Source: Phaeobacter bryozoorum (GTDB lineage Bacteria; Pseudomonadota; Alphaproteobacteria; Rhodobacterales; Rhodobacteraceae). Taken from it: 64,000 nt of DNA. Shown here piece after piece: positions 16,753-26,184 of this stretch. How positions within the stretch are numbered: the first letter of the stretch is position 1; each line of letters begins with the position of its first letter. Location: the NCBI RefSeq assembly GCF_041893525.1, contig NZ_CP169068.1. One strand, given 5' to 3'. Below the pieces are notes generated by a model. It was not told the origin of the DNA, did not search any database, and saw only the letters and a list, made by a program, of their open reading frames with translations. The translations under genes were made by a program, and so were the position numbers.

Positions 16753-17679
16753 TCAATAGCCCAGATTGCGGTCCACCTGATGGCGCAAGGGCTGTCCGGC
16801 CTCGCCCAGGCGAATGTTTTCGGCAATCACCCGTGCGGCAGTGATGGCGCGGGTTTCGGCCGCGATATGGGGCGTCACGGTCACATTGGGATGGGCCCAA
16901 TAGGGATGATCCAGCGGCAGCGGCTCCACCCGGAAAACATCCAGCGTGGCATGGCCGATCTGACCACTGTCGAGCGCGGCCAGCAGGGCATCATCCTCAA
17001 CGAGCGGGCCGCGTCCGGGGTTGATGATCCGTGCGCCACGGGGCAGCAGGGCGAGCGTGTCACGGTTCAGCGTATTCTCGGTGGCGGGTGTATCGGGCAG
17101 CAGCAGGATCACGATTTCGGCGGCGCTGAGCGCTGCGCGCAGCCCGGGCTCGCCGTGGCGGCAGGTGATGCCGTCGATGGATTTTTCGGATCGCGACCAG
17201 CCGGTGACCGGGAAGCCCAGCTTTGCCAGCATCTGCGCGCAGGCCTGCCCCAATGCGCCAAGGCCCAGCACGGTGACCGGCCGTTCCTCGGCCAGCGGCG
17301 GCACCACGGGGTCCCATCTGTCCTGCGTGCGGATCGTGCGGTCGATGCCGAGGTGATAGCGCAGCACATGGCCGGAGACCCATTCCACCATGCCTGCGGT
17401 CAGCCCCGGATCCACCATCCGGCAGAGCGGCATCTTGAGGGTCTGGTTGCCGACGATCTTTTCCACCCCGGCCCAGAGGCTCAGCACCGCCTTGCAGCGG
17501 GTATAGGGGGTAAAGTCCTGAAGTTCGGAATTGGGGGCATAGACCACGTAATCGACCTCTCCCGGCGCGTGATCGAGGCGCAGATCAACCTCCAGCCCGG
17601 CCTCGGCAAAGGCGGCGCGCAAAGGTGCCTGATAGCTGGCCCAGCGTTCGGGCAGGGCGGCGAACTGGACGTTGATCAT
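16753..17679 (-). CDS. ghrA: Glyoxylate/hydroxypyruvate reductase A-type 2-hydroxyacid dehydrogenase
   Basis: 308 residues of the D-2-hydroxyacid dehydrogenase family. The NAD(P) loop GLGALG is at 139-144, and the catalytic trio Arg223 (NPGRGPLV), Glu252 and His271 (VTPHIAAET) is intact. Length matches E. coli GhrA (312), which reduces glyoxylate and hydroxypyruvate with NADPH. The ATG overlaps the stop of the upstream VOC gene (ATGA), so the two form an operon divergent from a LysR regulator. The physiological substrate may be a related 2-oxoacid. Confidence 0.9.
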   Translation of the reverse strand: MINVQFAALPERWASYQAPLRAAFAEAGLEVDLRLDHAPGEVDYVVYAPNSELQDFTPYTRCKAVLSLWAGVEKIVGNQTLKMPLCRMVDPGLTAGMVEWVSGHVLRYHLGIDRTIRTQDRWDPVVPPLAEERPVTVLGLGALGQACAQMLAKLGFPVTGWSRSEKSIDGITCRHGEPGLRAALSAAEIVILLLPDTPATENTLNRDTLALLPRGARIINPGRGPLVEDDALLAALDSGQIGHATLDVFRVEPLPLDHPYWAHPNVTVTPHIAAETRAITAARVIAENIRLGEAGQPLRHQVDRNLGY

Positions 17680-18086
17680 GTGGCAAACACCCCGTCCATA
17701 TCGGCAAATCCCTTGATTTCGATCGGATTGCCCGCAGGATCGTGAAAGAACATCGTGCTTTGCTCTCCCGGCTCGCCCGCAAACCGGGTGGTGGGGGCGA
17801 TGGTGAAGTCAACACCCACCGCCTCCAGCCGGTCAGCCAGCGCGCGCCAGTCACCCTGCGGCAGGATCACCCCGAGGTGGGGCATCGGCACCATGTGTTC
17901 GCCGACCCTGCCGGTCTTGGCGGTGGCAAAAACTGGCCCGAGGTGCAGCGAAATCTGATGGCCGAAGAAGTTGAAATCGACCCAGGTCTCGGTGCTGCGC
18001 CCTTCCTGACAGCCCAGCAGATCCCCGTAAAAGCCGCGCGCCCTGTCAAGATCATCCACGTGATAGGCGAGGTGAAAAATGCTCAT
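17676..18086 (-). CDS. VOC/glyoxalase-family protein
   Basis: 136-residue vicinal-oxygen-chelate protein with two beta-alpha-beta-beta-beta modules: FHLAYHVDDLDRARGFYGDLLG at the start and MFFHDPAGNPIEIKGF at the end. His6 or His9 and Glu in NPIEIKGF fit the metal ligands. Proteins with this H...E pattern and the long FGHQISLHLG segment are often annotated as glyoxalase or dioxygenase-like; substrate unknown. First gene of the operon with ghrA, divergent from the LysR gene. Confidence 0.85.
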   Translation of the reverse strand: MSIFHLAYHVDDLDRARGFYGDLLGCQEGRSTETWVDFNFFGHQISLHLGPVFATAKTGRVGEHMVPMPHLGVILPQGDWRALADRLEAVGVDFTIAPTTRFAGEPGEQSTMFFHDPAGNPIEIKGFADMDGVFAT

Positions 18087-18155
18087 CTCTGTGCTCCCTT
18101 AACTCTGTGCCTAAGGGGATAGGCGGTGAGGCGTGCAAAGGGTAGCTTGTTTTTC

Positions 18156-18169
18156 TATGTTCAGACATA
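18156..18169. promoter_or_regulatory. Candidate LysR-type operator
   Basis: Inverted repeat TATGT-TCAG-ACATA in the 92-bp divergent region between the VOC gene and the LysR gene, nine bases before the regulator's ATG. LysR-type proteins bind such short interrupted palindromes, but this one is small and close to the start codon. Confidence 0.35.
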
Positions 18170-18178
18170 AGGATATCT

Positions 18179-19003
18179 ATGGACACACGATTTCTCACCA
18201 GCCTGATTGCCACGATTGAAGAAGGCTCCCTTGCGGCGGCGGCGCGGCGTGAGGGGATCACCGCCTCGGCCATCTCGCAGCGGATTGCCGCATTGGAGGC
18301 TGATGTGGGCGTGGCGCTGCTGTGCCGGGCGGGCCGGGTCATGCAGCCAACGGCGGAGTGTCGTCGGCTGCTGCCACGGATGCGTGACATGCTGCGGGCA
18401 GAGGCCGAGCTGCGGGGAGAGCTGCGCGGCGCCGCGCTGACCGGGCGGTTGCGGCTGGGCGCGGTATCGACGGCGATGGGAGATTACGCGGGCGCGATCC
18501 TGCGGCATCTGAGAGCCGCCGCGCCGGAGGTTGCGTTGCAGCTGGTGCCCGGCACCTCTGAGGGGCTTTATGCGGCGATGGAACAGGGGCAGGTCGATGC
18601 AGCCCTGTTGATCGAACCGCCCTTTCTGCTGCCAAAATCCTATGTGTTCACCGAGATCGCCCGGCAACCCATCGGGCTGTTGCAGGCTGAGAAGGCCGCT
18701 GAAGAGCCGCTGCCCTATCTGATCTACAGCCGGGACGCCTGGGGTGGCGCGCGCTGCTGGCATGCGCTGACGCAGAGGGTCGAGGCGCCGGAGATCCTGG
18801 CGGAACTGGATGCGCTGGAACTGATTGCCCAGATGGTGGCAGAGGGCACCGCGCAGGCGGTTGTGCCGCTTTGGGAAGGGGTGGGACGATATGGCGGGCT
18901 GCGGTTCACGCCCTTTGATGACGCGGAACGGCGGCTGGGCGTGCTTCTCCATCAGCGCGATGCGGACAGCGCGCTGACGCGGGTCTTGCTGGCAGCGCTC
19001 TAG
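18179..19003 (+). CDS. LysR-family transcriptional regulator
   Basis: 274 residues, short for the family (~300). The N-terminal winged helix-turn-helix spans about residues 1-60 (GSLAAAARREGITASAISQRIAALE), followed by the effector-binding domain from about 88 (LRLGAVSTAMGDYAG). It is divergent from the VOC-ghrA operon with 92 bases between starts, so it probably controls that operon and itself. The inducer is unknown. Confidence 0.9.
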   Translation: MDTRFLTSLIATIEEGSLAAAARREGITASAISQRIAALEADVGVALLCRAGRVMQPTAECRRLLPRMRDMLRAEAELRGELRGAALTGRLRLGAVSTAMGDYAGAILRHLRAAAPEVALQLVPGTSEGLYAAMEQGQVDAALLIEPPFLLPKSYVFTEIARQPIGLLQAEKAAEEPLPYLIYSRDAWGGARCWHALTQRVEAPEILAELDALELIAQMVAEGTAQAVVPLWEGVGRYGGLRFTPFDDAERRLGVLLHQRDADSALTRVLLAAL

Positions 19004-19010
19004 CCGACGC

Positions 19011-20150
19011 CTATCGCGGGCGGTGGATATTGGCGCTTTGCACCAGACCAAAGGCGGCCAGCAGCACCAGCATCGCCGACCCCCCGTAGGAGACCATCGG
19101 CAGCGGCACGCCGACCACGGGTGCCAGCCCCATCACCATCGACATATTCACCGCAAAGAACAGGAAAAATGTGATGGCGACGCCCAGCGTGACCAAAGAG
19201 GAAAACCGGTCCCTGGTGGCAAGCGCCGTGGCAATGCAGAACAGGATCACCAGCATGTAGATGAACAGCAGGGTGAACCCGCCGATAAACCCGAATTCTT
19301 CGGCCAGGGTGGTGAAGATGAAATCGGTGTGTTTCTCGGGCAGAAAGTTCAGCCGTGACTGGGTACCCTGCATGAAACCGCGGCCGGACCAGCCGCCGGA
19401 CCCCAGCGCAATCTTCGACTGGGTGATGTGGTAGCCGGCGCCGAGCGGATCCTGCGAGGGATCGAGAAAGGTGTCGATGCGGCGGAACTGATAGTCTTTC
19501 AGCAGCTGCCAGTCGGTGCCCCGGCTTTTGAACACGGCCGCGACAAGACCCACTGCGGCGCCGATGACGGCGGCAAAATAGGCCCAGTGCACACCGGCAA
19601 GGAACATCACGCCCCCTCCGGCGGCCATCAGCAGGATGGAGGTGCCAAGATCGGGCTGGCGCAGCACCAGAAAGGTGGGCAGCAGGATCAGGATCACCGG
19701 CAGGATCACCCATTGCGGCCGTGAACAGCGCTCCGGTGGCAGCCAGTCGTAATAAGCGGCCAGCAGCATCACCAGCGTGATCTTCATCAGCTCCGATGGC
19801 TGTAGCCGCATAAAGCCAATGTCGATCCAGCGCTGCGCCCCCATGCCAACGGTGCCGAAGAATTCCACCGCCACCAGCAAGAGCACCGAGACCAGATAGG
19901 CCAGTACCGAGATATTGCGCCAGAACCAGATCGGGATCATGGCCACCACCAGCATCACCGAAAGCCCAAGCAGGAAGCGTTTGACCTGCGGTTCCACCCA
20001 GGGGGAGAAACTGCCGCCCGCCACCGAATAGAGCATCAGGAAACCGACGCTGGCGACGCTGGCCAGAAGCAGGGTCAACGGCCAGTTGAGATAGAGGATC
20101 TTGCGCAGGCCGGTCGGCACCGATTGCGCGTTATTGGCAAGATAGCTCAT
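19011..20150 (-). CDS. rodA: Rod-shape-determining peptidoglycan glycosyltransferase RodA
   Basis: 379-residue SEDS-family membrane protein with about ten transmembrane helices. Characteristic segments are WIDIGFMRLQPSELMK, RQPDLGTSILL and the C-terminal PMVSYGGSAMLVLLAAFGLVQ. It polymerises lipid II in the elongasome together with PBP2, whose gene precedes it with a 45-base gap. Last gene of the mreB-mreC-mreD-mrdA-rodA operon; converges on the LysR gene. Confidence 0.96.
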   Translation of the reverse strand: MSYLANNAQSVPTGLRKILYLNWPLTLLLASVASVGFLMLYSVAGGSFSPWVEPQVKRFLLGLSVMLVVAMIPIWFWRNISVLAYLVSVLLLVAVEFFGTVGMGAQRWIDIGFMRLQPSELMKITLVMLLAAYYDWLPPERCSRPQWVILPVILILLPTFLVLRQPDLGTSILLMAAGGGVMFLAGVHWAYFAAVIGAAVGLVAAVFKSRGTDWQLLKDYQFRRIDTFLDPSQDPLGAGYHITQSKIALGSGGWSGRGFMQGTQSRLNFLPEKHTDFIFTTLAEEFGFIGGFTLLFIYMLVILFCIATALATRDRFSSLVTLGVAITFFLFFAVNMSMVMGLAPVVGVPLPMVSYGGSAMLVLLAAFGLVQSANIHRPR

Positions 20151-20195
20151 GGCTGTCCTCTTGTCGCGGTCCGCCCCTGTTCACGCAGGCCCATC

Positions 20196-22145
20196 TCAGG
20201 CCTGACCACTGTCGCTGTTGCGGCTGGTGCGCTGGATGCGTTCACGTTCCAGACGGTCCTGCTGGGCTTCGATACGGCTGCGGTCCTTCTTGGGGTAGGC
20301 CTCAAGCGGTGGCGTGCCATTGTAGAGCGCCTGTAGCAGCACGTCGCGGGCGATCGGCGCCGCCGCCTTGGAGCCGCCACCGCCATGTTCCACCACCACC
20401 GCAACGGCGAATTTCGGGTTGTCATGGGGCGCGTAGCTGACAAACAGAGCATGGTCGCGCCGTTCCCAGGGCAGGTCCTCGTTGCGGATTACCCCGGCGG
20501 CGCGCTCTGCGGCGGTGATATTGCGGACCTGACTGGTGCCACTCTTGCCCGCCATGCGCATGCCCTCGGCGATGATCCGGGAGCCGTAGCCGGTGCCGCG
20601 CCGTTCGTTGCTGACCGAATACATGCCCCGGCGGATCGTGCGCAGATTGTTCTCGTTGACGCCAATCGGCTCCCCGGCACCGCTGGGCTGGTCCACCCCG
20701 TCGATGGATTTCAGCAGGCGCGGCGTCACCGAACGCCCGGTGGCCAGACGTGCGGTCATCACCGCCAGCTGCATGGGCGAAGCCAGAAGATAGCCCTGGC
20801 CGATAGAGGAGTTCACGGTGTCACCAACCAGCCAGTCCTGACCGTAGGTCTTTGATTTCCATTCCTTGTTGGGGGCGATCCCCTTGGCCACGGCGGACAT
20901 TGGCAGATCGTGGCGCACGCCAAGGCCAAAGCGTTTTGCCATGGCGGAAATCTTGTCGATGCCGACCTTGATGGCGAGATCGTAGTAATAGACATCGCAG
21001 GAGCTTTTGAGCGATGTATTGAGATCGACATGGCCATGGCCTGCGCGTTTCCAGCAGTGGAAGCGGCGGCCCGAGACCTCCAGATGGCCGGGGCACCAGA
21101 CGGTATCTTCGGTGCCGATCAGGCCTTCTTCCAGCGCGGCAAGGGCGGTGATCATCTTGAAGGTCGATCCGGGCGGATAGGTGCCCTGAACGGATTTATT
21201 GGCCAGCGGGCGATAGGGGTCTTCGGTCAGCATCCGGTAGTCGGCTACCGAGATACCCCGCACAAAGAGGTTGGGATCAAAGCTGGGCGAAGAGGCAATG
21301 GCGCGCACATCACCGTTTTCGCAGTCGATGACCACGGCGCTGGCGCTCTCGAGGCCAAGCCGCGCCTGGGTGTAGTTTTGCAGATCGGCATCGACGGTCA
21401 GCTGCATGTCGGCGCCGGCCTCGCCTTCGCGGCGATCCAGCTCGCGCATGACGCGACCGGTGGCGTTGACCTCGACACGTTTGGCGCCGGCCTTGCCGCG
21501 CAGCACATCCTCGCGCTTGGCCTCAAACCCGACCTTGCCGATCTGAAAGCGCGGGATCATCAGCACCGGTTCTGGGTCTTCCATCTTGCTGAGGTCATAA
21601 TCCGAGACCGGCCCGACGTAGCCGATCACATGGGCAAAATCCTCATGCTGCGGATAGACCCGCGTGAGGCCGACCTCGGGCGTGATGCCGGGCAGGGCGG
21701 GGGCGTTGACCGCAACCTTGGAGATGTCGTCCCAGCTGATCTGATCGGCCAGGGTGATTGGCAGGAACGGTGGCGAGCGGCGCATTTCAGCCATGGCGCG
21801 TTCGATGTCTTCGGGGTCCAGCGTCAGCAGTCGCGACAGTTTGTCGATGACGTCGCCCACATCGCCGGCATCCTCGGGCACCACGGTGATCCGGTAGGAT
21901 TGCGCGTTCTGCGCCAGAATTGTGCCGTTGCGGTCGTAGATCTGCCCCCGTGCCGGGGGGATCAGGCGCAGGTTGATGCGGTTTTCCTCGGCCAAGAGGC
22001 GGAACTGGTCAGCCTGATCGACCTGAAGGTGACGCATCCGCATCGCCAGACCACCGGCAAAGGCCAGCTGCAACCCGCCCAAGAGCAGGGCGCGACGGCT
22101 GAGTTTGCGATGTGAGGCCTCGACATCCTTGACGTTGCGTTTCAT
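20196..22145 (-). CDS. mrdA: Penicillin-binding protein 2 (elongasome transpeptidase)
   Basis: 649 residues: a single N-terminal membrane helix (~18-35), a PBP dimerisation domain, and the transpeptidase domain with STFK at 327-330, SCD (SxN-type) at 382-384 and KSGT at 534-537. It cross-links side-wall peptidoglycan with RodA. The start at 22145 overlaps the mreD stop (ATGA) and gives the standard N-terminus; the frame runs on upstream inside mreD, but that part is antisense-quality sequence and not family-like. Confidence 0.95.
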   Translation of the reverse strand: MKRNVKDVEASHRKLSRRALLLGGLQLAFAGGLAMRMRHLQVDQADQFRLLAEENRINLRLIPPARGQIYDRNGTILAQNAQSYRITVVPEDAGDVGDVIDKLSRLLTLDPEDIERAMAEMRRSPPFLPITLADQISWDDISKVAVNAPALPGITPEVGLTRVYPQHEDFAHVIGYVGPVSDYDLSKMEDPEPVLMIPRFQIGKVGFEAKREDVLRGKAGAKRVEVNATGRVMRELDRREGEAGADMQLTVDADLQNYTQARLGLESASAVVIDCENGDVRAIASSPSFDPNLFVRGISVADYRMLTEDPYRPLANKSVQGTYPPGSTFKMITALAALEEGLIGTEDTVWCPGHLEVSGRRFHCWKRAGHGHVDLNTSLKSSCDVYYYDLAIKVGIDKISAMAKRFGLGVRHDLPMSAVAKGIAPNKEWKSKTYGQDWLVGDTVNSSIGQGYLLASPMQLAVMTARLATGRSVTPRLLKSIDGVDQPSGAGEPIGVNENNLRTIRRGMYSVSNERRGTGYGSRIIAEGMRMAGKSGTSQVRNITAAERAAGVIRNEDLPWERRDHALFVSYAPHDNPKFAVAVVVEHGGGGSKAAAPIARDVLLQALYNGTPPLEAYPKKDRSRIEAQQDRLERERIQRTSRNSDSGQA

Positions 22146-22681
22146 CAGCGGCTTCCCAGGGCTTCTGCCTCGGCGGGGGAGAGTTTGCGCACCCCCAGCA
22201 GGCTTTGGCTGGCCAGCGCGACCAGCGGATAGATCAGCAATGTTGCCACCATCTGGATCAGAATCAACCCCAGCGACGGCTGCACCACCCCCAGAATCGC
22301 CAGGATCAGCCGGTTGAGCAGGGTCACGGCGGTGACGGTCACCGCCACCGTGAACCATTCGCCGAGAAAGGCGGTTTCACGGTGCGGCTGAACCTGTGAT
22401 TTCAGAAAGCTGGAGGCCAGAACCACCAATAGCGCCATCAGCCCCGGTGGCCGCTGGAACAGCAGATCGGCCAGCAGGAAGGTGAGGGCAATCAGCAGCG
22501 TCGGCACATAGTCGGGACGCCGGAGCGACCAGGCCAGGACCAGCGCCAGCATCAGATCCGGCGGCGCCCAGCGAGAGGGCAGCGTATCCAGCGGCAGCAG
22601 GTGAAAGAACATGATCACGAGGGCCAGCGCCGGAAAGGCCGCGCGCATGAGCCAGATCCGCGCCGGGGCGTTATTGGCCAT
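22145..22681 (-). CDS. mreD: Rod shape-determining protein MreD
   Basis: 178-residue integral membrane protein with five to six hydrophobic segments, e.g. PPDLMLALVLAWSLRRPDYVP and the C-terminal LILIQMVATLLIYPLVA. MreD links MreC with the PBP2-RodA synthase. I start at ATG 22681 (MANNAPARIW), which has GGAGGCCGGAG immediately upstream and overlaps the mreC end by 11 bases; an ATG at 22705 is the alternative. Its stop overlaps mrdA. Confidence 0.9.
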   Translation of the reverse strand: MANNAPARIWLMRAAFPALALVIMFFHLLPLDTLPSRWAPPDLMLALVLAWSLRRPDYVPTLLIALTFLLADLLFQRPPGLMALLVVLASSFLKSQVQPHRETAFLGEWFTVAVTVTAVTLLNRLILAILGVVQPSLGLILIQMVATLLIYPLVALASQSLLGVRKLSPAEAEALGSR

Positions 22682-23606
22682 CTCCGGCCTCCGCCGCCGC
22701 CCCATCGCCCAGCCCCTCGGGCCGGGGTTGCGGAATATTGATGCCCGGTGCCGGAACCACCAGCCCGCCGGGATCCTTGATCACCTCAGATCCGTGATGG
22801 CGCAGCACCCGCAGGAATTCCAGCCGCTCGTAATCGGCCGAAAGGCGCACCCGCAGGCGGCCAAAACGGTCCTGCGTGACCTGCCCGATCAGCAGACCTG
22901 CCGGGAACACCTTGCCATCGCCCGAGGTGACCACCCGGTCGCCGGGGCGGACCAGATCGGGGTTTTCGAGAAAGTCGATCACCGGCGCCGGGCTGTTGTC
23001 GCCAGCCACCAGCGTGCTTTGCCCGGAGGGCTGGATCAGCGCGGGGACGGAGCTGGCAGCATCGGTGAGGAGGATCACCCGCGCGGTATCCTGCCCGGTG
23101 CCGGAGATCCGCCCGACAAGGCCGATGCCATCCATCGCCGCCCAGCCGTCGCGCACCCCGTCACGCGCGCCGACGTTCAGGATCACCGACTGGCGAAAGG
23201 GCGAGCCGCTGTCGGCCATGACCACACCGGTGACAAAGGTCAGGCGGGGGTCGAGCCGCACATTGTTGAGATCCAGCAGGCGGGCGTTTTCCTGTTCCAG
23301 CTGTAGCGCCGCCTCTTTCCAGGCGCTCATCTGGCGCAATTCGCTGCGCAGTTCGCGGTTCTGTTCGGCAAGCCGCTGATAGCTCTGAAAATCGCGCAGC
23401 AGGTTGATGGCGCCCTCAACCGGGACCATGGCCCAGTCCATGCTGGGAACAACGGCATCGACGATTTGGGCGCGAAACCGTTCGACCCTTGGGCTGTCGA
23501 TCCGCCAGATCAGGAAAATCGCCAGCAGGCATAGGCAGATAACCCCGGTCAGCAGGCGGCGCAGCGGGGCGGTATAGTCATCACGCTGGGACCGGTCTTT
23601 GGCCAA
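22671..23606 (-). CDS. mreC: Rod shape-determining protein MreC
   Basis: 311 residues: cytoplasmic N-terminus, one transmembrane helix (LLTGVICLCLLAIFLIWRI, ~18-36), a coiled-coil stretch (FQSYQRLAEQNRELRSELRQM, ~73-95), then the two beta-barrel domains of MreC. Periplasmic MreC activates PBP2. The C-terminal ~25 residues are a Pro/Gly/Ala tail. It lies 52 bases after mreB and overlaps mreD. Confidence 0.94.
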   Translation of the reverse strand: MAKDRSQRDDYTAPLRRLLTGVICLCLLAIFLIWRIDSPRVERFRAQIVDAVVPSMDWAMVPVEGAINLLRDFQSYQRLAEQNRELRSELRQMSAWKEAALQLEQENARLLDLNNVRLDPRLTFVTGVVMADSGSPFRQSVILNVGARDGVRDGWAAMDGIGLVGRISGTGQDTARVILLTDAASSVPALIQPSGQSTLVAGDNSPAPVIDFLENPDLVRPGDRVVTSGDGKVFPAGLLIGQVTQDRFGRLRVRLSADYERLEFLRVLRHHGSEVIKDPGGLVVPAPGINIPQPRPEGLGDGAAAEAGDGQ

Positions 23607-23658
23607 GGTATTCCTTCCCGGCGCCGGGCGTCGGCCATCCTAGCGATGGCCGGACCGC

Positions 23659-24705
23659 TCAGCTGTCGTAATCAATGGCATGTGCCAGCTGTTTTTCGTA
23701 TTCCAGCGCCTTGCCGGTGCCAAGCGCCACGCAGTTCAGGCTTTCATCGGCGATGGAGACCGCCAGACCGGTCTGTTCGCGCAGGGCCAGATCCAGATCG
23801 CCCAGCAGCGCGCCGCCGCCGGTCAGCATCACGCCGCGATCCACGATATCCGCCGCCAGATCCGGCGGTGTGGTTTCCAGCGCGGTCATCACCGCTTCGC
23901 AGATCTGCTGCACGGGTTCCGCCAGCGCTTCGGCGACCTGGGCCTGCGAAATCTCGATTTCCTTCGGCACGCCGTTCAGCAGGTCGCGGCCGCGGATCTG
24001 CATCGACTGGCCGCGGCCGTCGTCGGGCATCCGGGCGGTGCCGATGGAGGTCTTGATGCGTTCGGCCGTGGCCTCGCCCACCAGAAGGTTCTGCTGACGG
24101 CGCAGGTAGTTGATGATCGCCTCATCCATCCGGTCGCCACCAACGCGAACCGAGCGCGCATAGACGATGTCGCCCAGCGACAGAACCGCAACCTCGGTGG
24201 TGCCGCCGCCGATGTCCACGACCATGTTGCCGGTGGGATCGGTGATCGGCATCCCGGCACCAATGGCGGCGGCGATCGGCTCGGCGATCAGCCCGGCGCG
24301 GCGGGCGCCTGCGGAGAGCACCGACTGGCGGATCGCGCGTTTTTCAACCGGGGTGGCGCCATGCGGGACGCAGACGATGATCTTGGGCTTGGAGAAGGTG
24401 GAGCGTTTGTGCACCTTGCGGATGAAATGCTTGATCATCTCTTCGGCGGTGTCAAAATCGGCAATCACCCCTTCGCGCATCGGGCGGATCGCCTCGATGG
24501 AGCCGGGGGTGCGGCCCAGCATCAGCTTGGCATCCTCGCCAACTGCGAGCACTTTTTTCACGCCGTCCTTCACATGATAGGCGACAACGGAGGGTTCCGA
24601 CAGGATGACACCGCGACCCTTGACATAGACGAGCGTGTTCGCCGTGCCGAGGTCAATTGCCATATCAGACGTGAACAACCCGCCAAGACTTCCAAAGATC
24701 GACAT
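23659..24705 (-). CDS. mreB: Rod shape-determining actin-like protein MreB
   Basis: 348-residue bacterial actin. Conserved ATP-site blocks are visible: DMAIDLGTANTLVYVKG, the phosphate-2 loop VVDIGGGTTEVAVLSLG, and MLTGGGALLGDLD near the end. It forms membrane-associated filaments that guide the elongasome. It is the first gene of the mre operon; the 336 bases upstream to the divergent deiminase gene must contain its promoter. Confidence 0.97.
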   Translation of the reverse strand: MSIFGSLGGLFTSDMAIDLGTANTLVYVKGRGVILSEPSVVAYHVKDGVKKVLAVGEDAKLMLGRTPGSIEAIRPMREGVIADFDTAEEMIKHFIRKVHKRSTFSKPKIIVCVPHGATPVEKRAIRQSVLSAGARRAGLIAEPIAAAIGAGMPITDPTGNMVVDIGGGTTEVAVLSLGDIVYARSVRVGGDRMDEAIINYLRRQQNLLVGEATAERIKTSIGTARMPDDGRGQSMQIRGRDLLNGVPKEIEISQAQVAEALAEPVQQICEAVMTALETTPPDLAADIVDRGVMLTGGGALLGDLDLALREQTGLAVSIADESLNCVALGTGKALEYEKQLAHAIDYDS

Positions 24706-25041
24706 GTATTAGGACCCTGTAAAACTGCCACCTGTCCCGCGACTCTGCTGAGCGCGGGCTTTATGTCTTATAAGCAGCGCCGGGAGGTGGCGAAAGGGCG
24801 GATTCCGATCAAAAGGCGCCTTTTCGCCGCCACTGCGGGGTGCCCCATGGGAAAGGCAGACAACCGATCCGATTGGCAGTGTGGGCAGGTGTGGCGCGGA
24901 TCTGATAAGCGCGCCCCGCAAAACCGCACGCCTCCGGCAACTATCGGAGGCGGTACAGGGCCGCGCGATGTTGCTTCTCTTGTTTGCGCAGCGTTGTTAA
25001 GCTTGATCCTTGCGGATGTTTGGTCGGCGAAGGGAACGGCG
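24706..25041. other. 336-bp divergent intergenic region (mreB / agmatine deiminase)
   Basis: It holds the promoters of two divergent transcription units. No clear consensus promoter, operator or small gene was recognised. An open frame antisense to mreB runs through it into the deiminase, but is non-coding by context. Confidence 0.5.
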
Positions 25042-26112
25042 ATGAAGCGGCGAAATTTCTTACTGGCTGGCGGGGCCTTCGGCATGGCAAATCTGATCAC
25101 AGGACAAACTGCCGTTGCCGGGTCCGGATTTTTTGTCCCACCGGAGGAAGCGCCGCATCAGCGGACCTTCATGCAATGGCCGGTCAGCAGGAAGGTGCAT
25201 CCCGATCCTGTGTTCCGCGACATGGCGCAGCAGTCGATTGCAGATATCGCCAATGCGATTGCGGCGTTTGAACCTGTCACAGTGCTCGCGGCGGCAGCGG
25301 ATCACAGCGGCGCGCGCGCCAAGCTGTCTGCGGATGTTGAGTTGTGGGATATCCCGACCGAGGATCTGTGGTGCCGCGATTCAGGGCCTATCTTTGTGAT
25401 CGATGGCGCAGGCGGCTTGGCGATCAGCCATATCCAGTTCAACGGCTGGGGCAAAAAGCAGGTCAACCGGCGGGACAGCCAGATCGCAGGACGGGTGGCC
25501 GAGCGTTTGGGGCTGCCGCTGTTGCCAACCGGTTTGCATGGCGAGGCAGGCGGCGTGGAGCAGGATGGGCACGGGCTGCTGATGGCACATGAGAGCAGCT
25601 GGGTGAACAAAAACCGGAACCCCGGGCTGTCACGCGATCAGATAGAACAACGGCTGCTGGAGGCTTATGGGGCGGATCGCATGATCTGGGCCGAGGGGGT
25701 CCGGGGGGAGGATATCACGGATTATCATATCGATAGCCTCGCACGTTTCACCGGGCCGGGGCGTGTTCTTATGAACCTGCCCGATACCCCTGATAGCGCC
25801 GATCCGTTCCATATGGCTGCGTTGGACACGCATGACCGGATGGTCGGGGCGGGGCTGGAGGTTGAGGTTATCCCCGAACCTCATATCCGTCGGATCAAAA
25901 GGTTCGATTTTGTCGCCTCTTACGCCAATTATTACGTCTGCAATGGCGCGGTGGTCGCGGCGGAATTCGGGGATGGTGCAACCGATGAGATCGCGCGGAA
26001 CGCGCTGGCGCGTCACTATCCGGGACGGGAAATAGTCACGCTGAACGTAGACCCGCTGGGCGAATTGGGTGGCGGCATTCACTGTGCAACGCAGCAGATG
26101 CCAGCGGTCTGA
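25042..26112 (+). CDS. Tat-exported agmatine deiminase family protein
   Basis: 356 residues of the agmatine deiminase / Porphyromonas-type peptidyl-arginine deiminase family (pentein fold). Agmatine deiminase converts agmatine to N-carbamoylputrescine and ammonia. The catalytic cysteine is Cys348 in GGGIHCATQQMP, with EDLWCRDSGP and DYHIDSLARF holding the other active-site acids and histidine. The N-terminus MKRRNFLLAGGAFG is a twin-arginine signal, so the folded enzyme should act in the periplasm; typical AguA is cytoplasmic. I use ATG 25042 with AAGGGAA upstream, although the frame is open for a further 1.3 kb. Confidence 0.88.
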   Translation: MKRRNFLLAGGAFGMANLITGQTAVAGSGFFVPPEEAPHQRTFMQWPVSRKVHPDPVFRDMAQQSIADIANAIAAFEPVTVLAAAADHSGARAKLSADVELWDIPTEDLWCRDSGPIFVIDGAGGLAISHIQFNGWGKKQVNRRDSQIAGRVAERLGLPLLPTGLHGEAGGVEQDGHGLLMAHESSWVNKNRNPGLSRDQIEQRLLEAYGADRMIWAEGVRGEDITDYHIDSLARFTGPGRVLMNLPDTPDSADPFHMAALDTHDRMVGAGLEVEVIPEPHIRRIKRFDFVASYANYYVCNGAVVAAEFGDGATDEIARNALARHYPGREIVTLNVDPLGELGGGIHCATQQMPAV

Positions 26113-26184
26113 GCCATCAGATCCAACGCCCTCCGCTGCGGCAAGGGGCTTTTGTCCGGGGCGGTTTGGCGGTAGAGGGCTGGG

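Noticed and set aside
23680..25041. Very long plus-strand open frame antisense to mreB running into the deiminase gene
   Set aside because: It lies opposite a perfectly conserved mreB, its translation is His/Arg/Gly-rich and unlike any family, and the deiminase has its own ATG, ribosome site and Tat signal at 25042.
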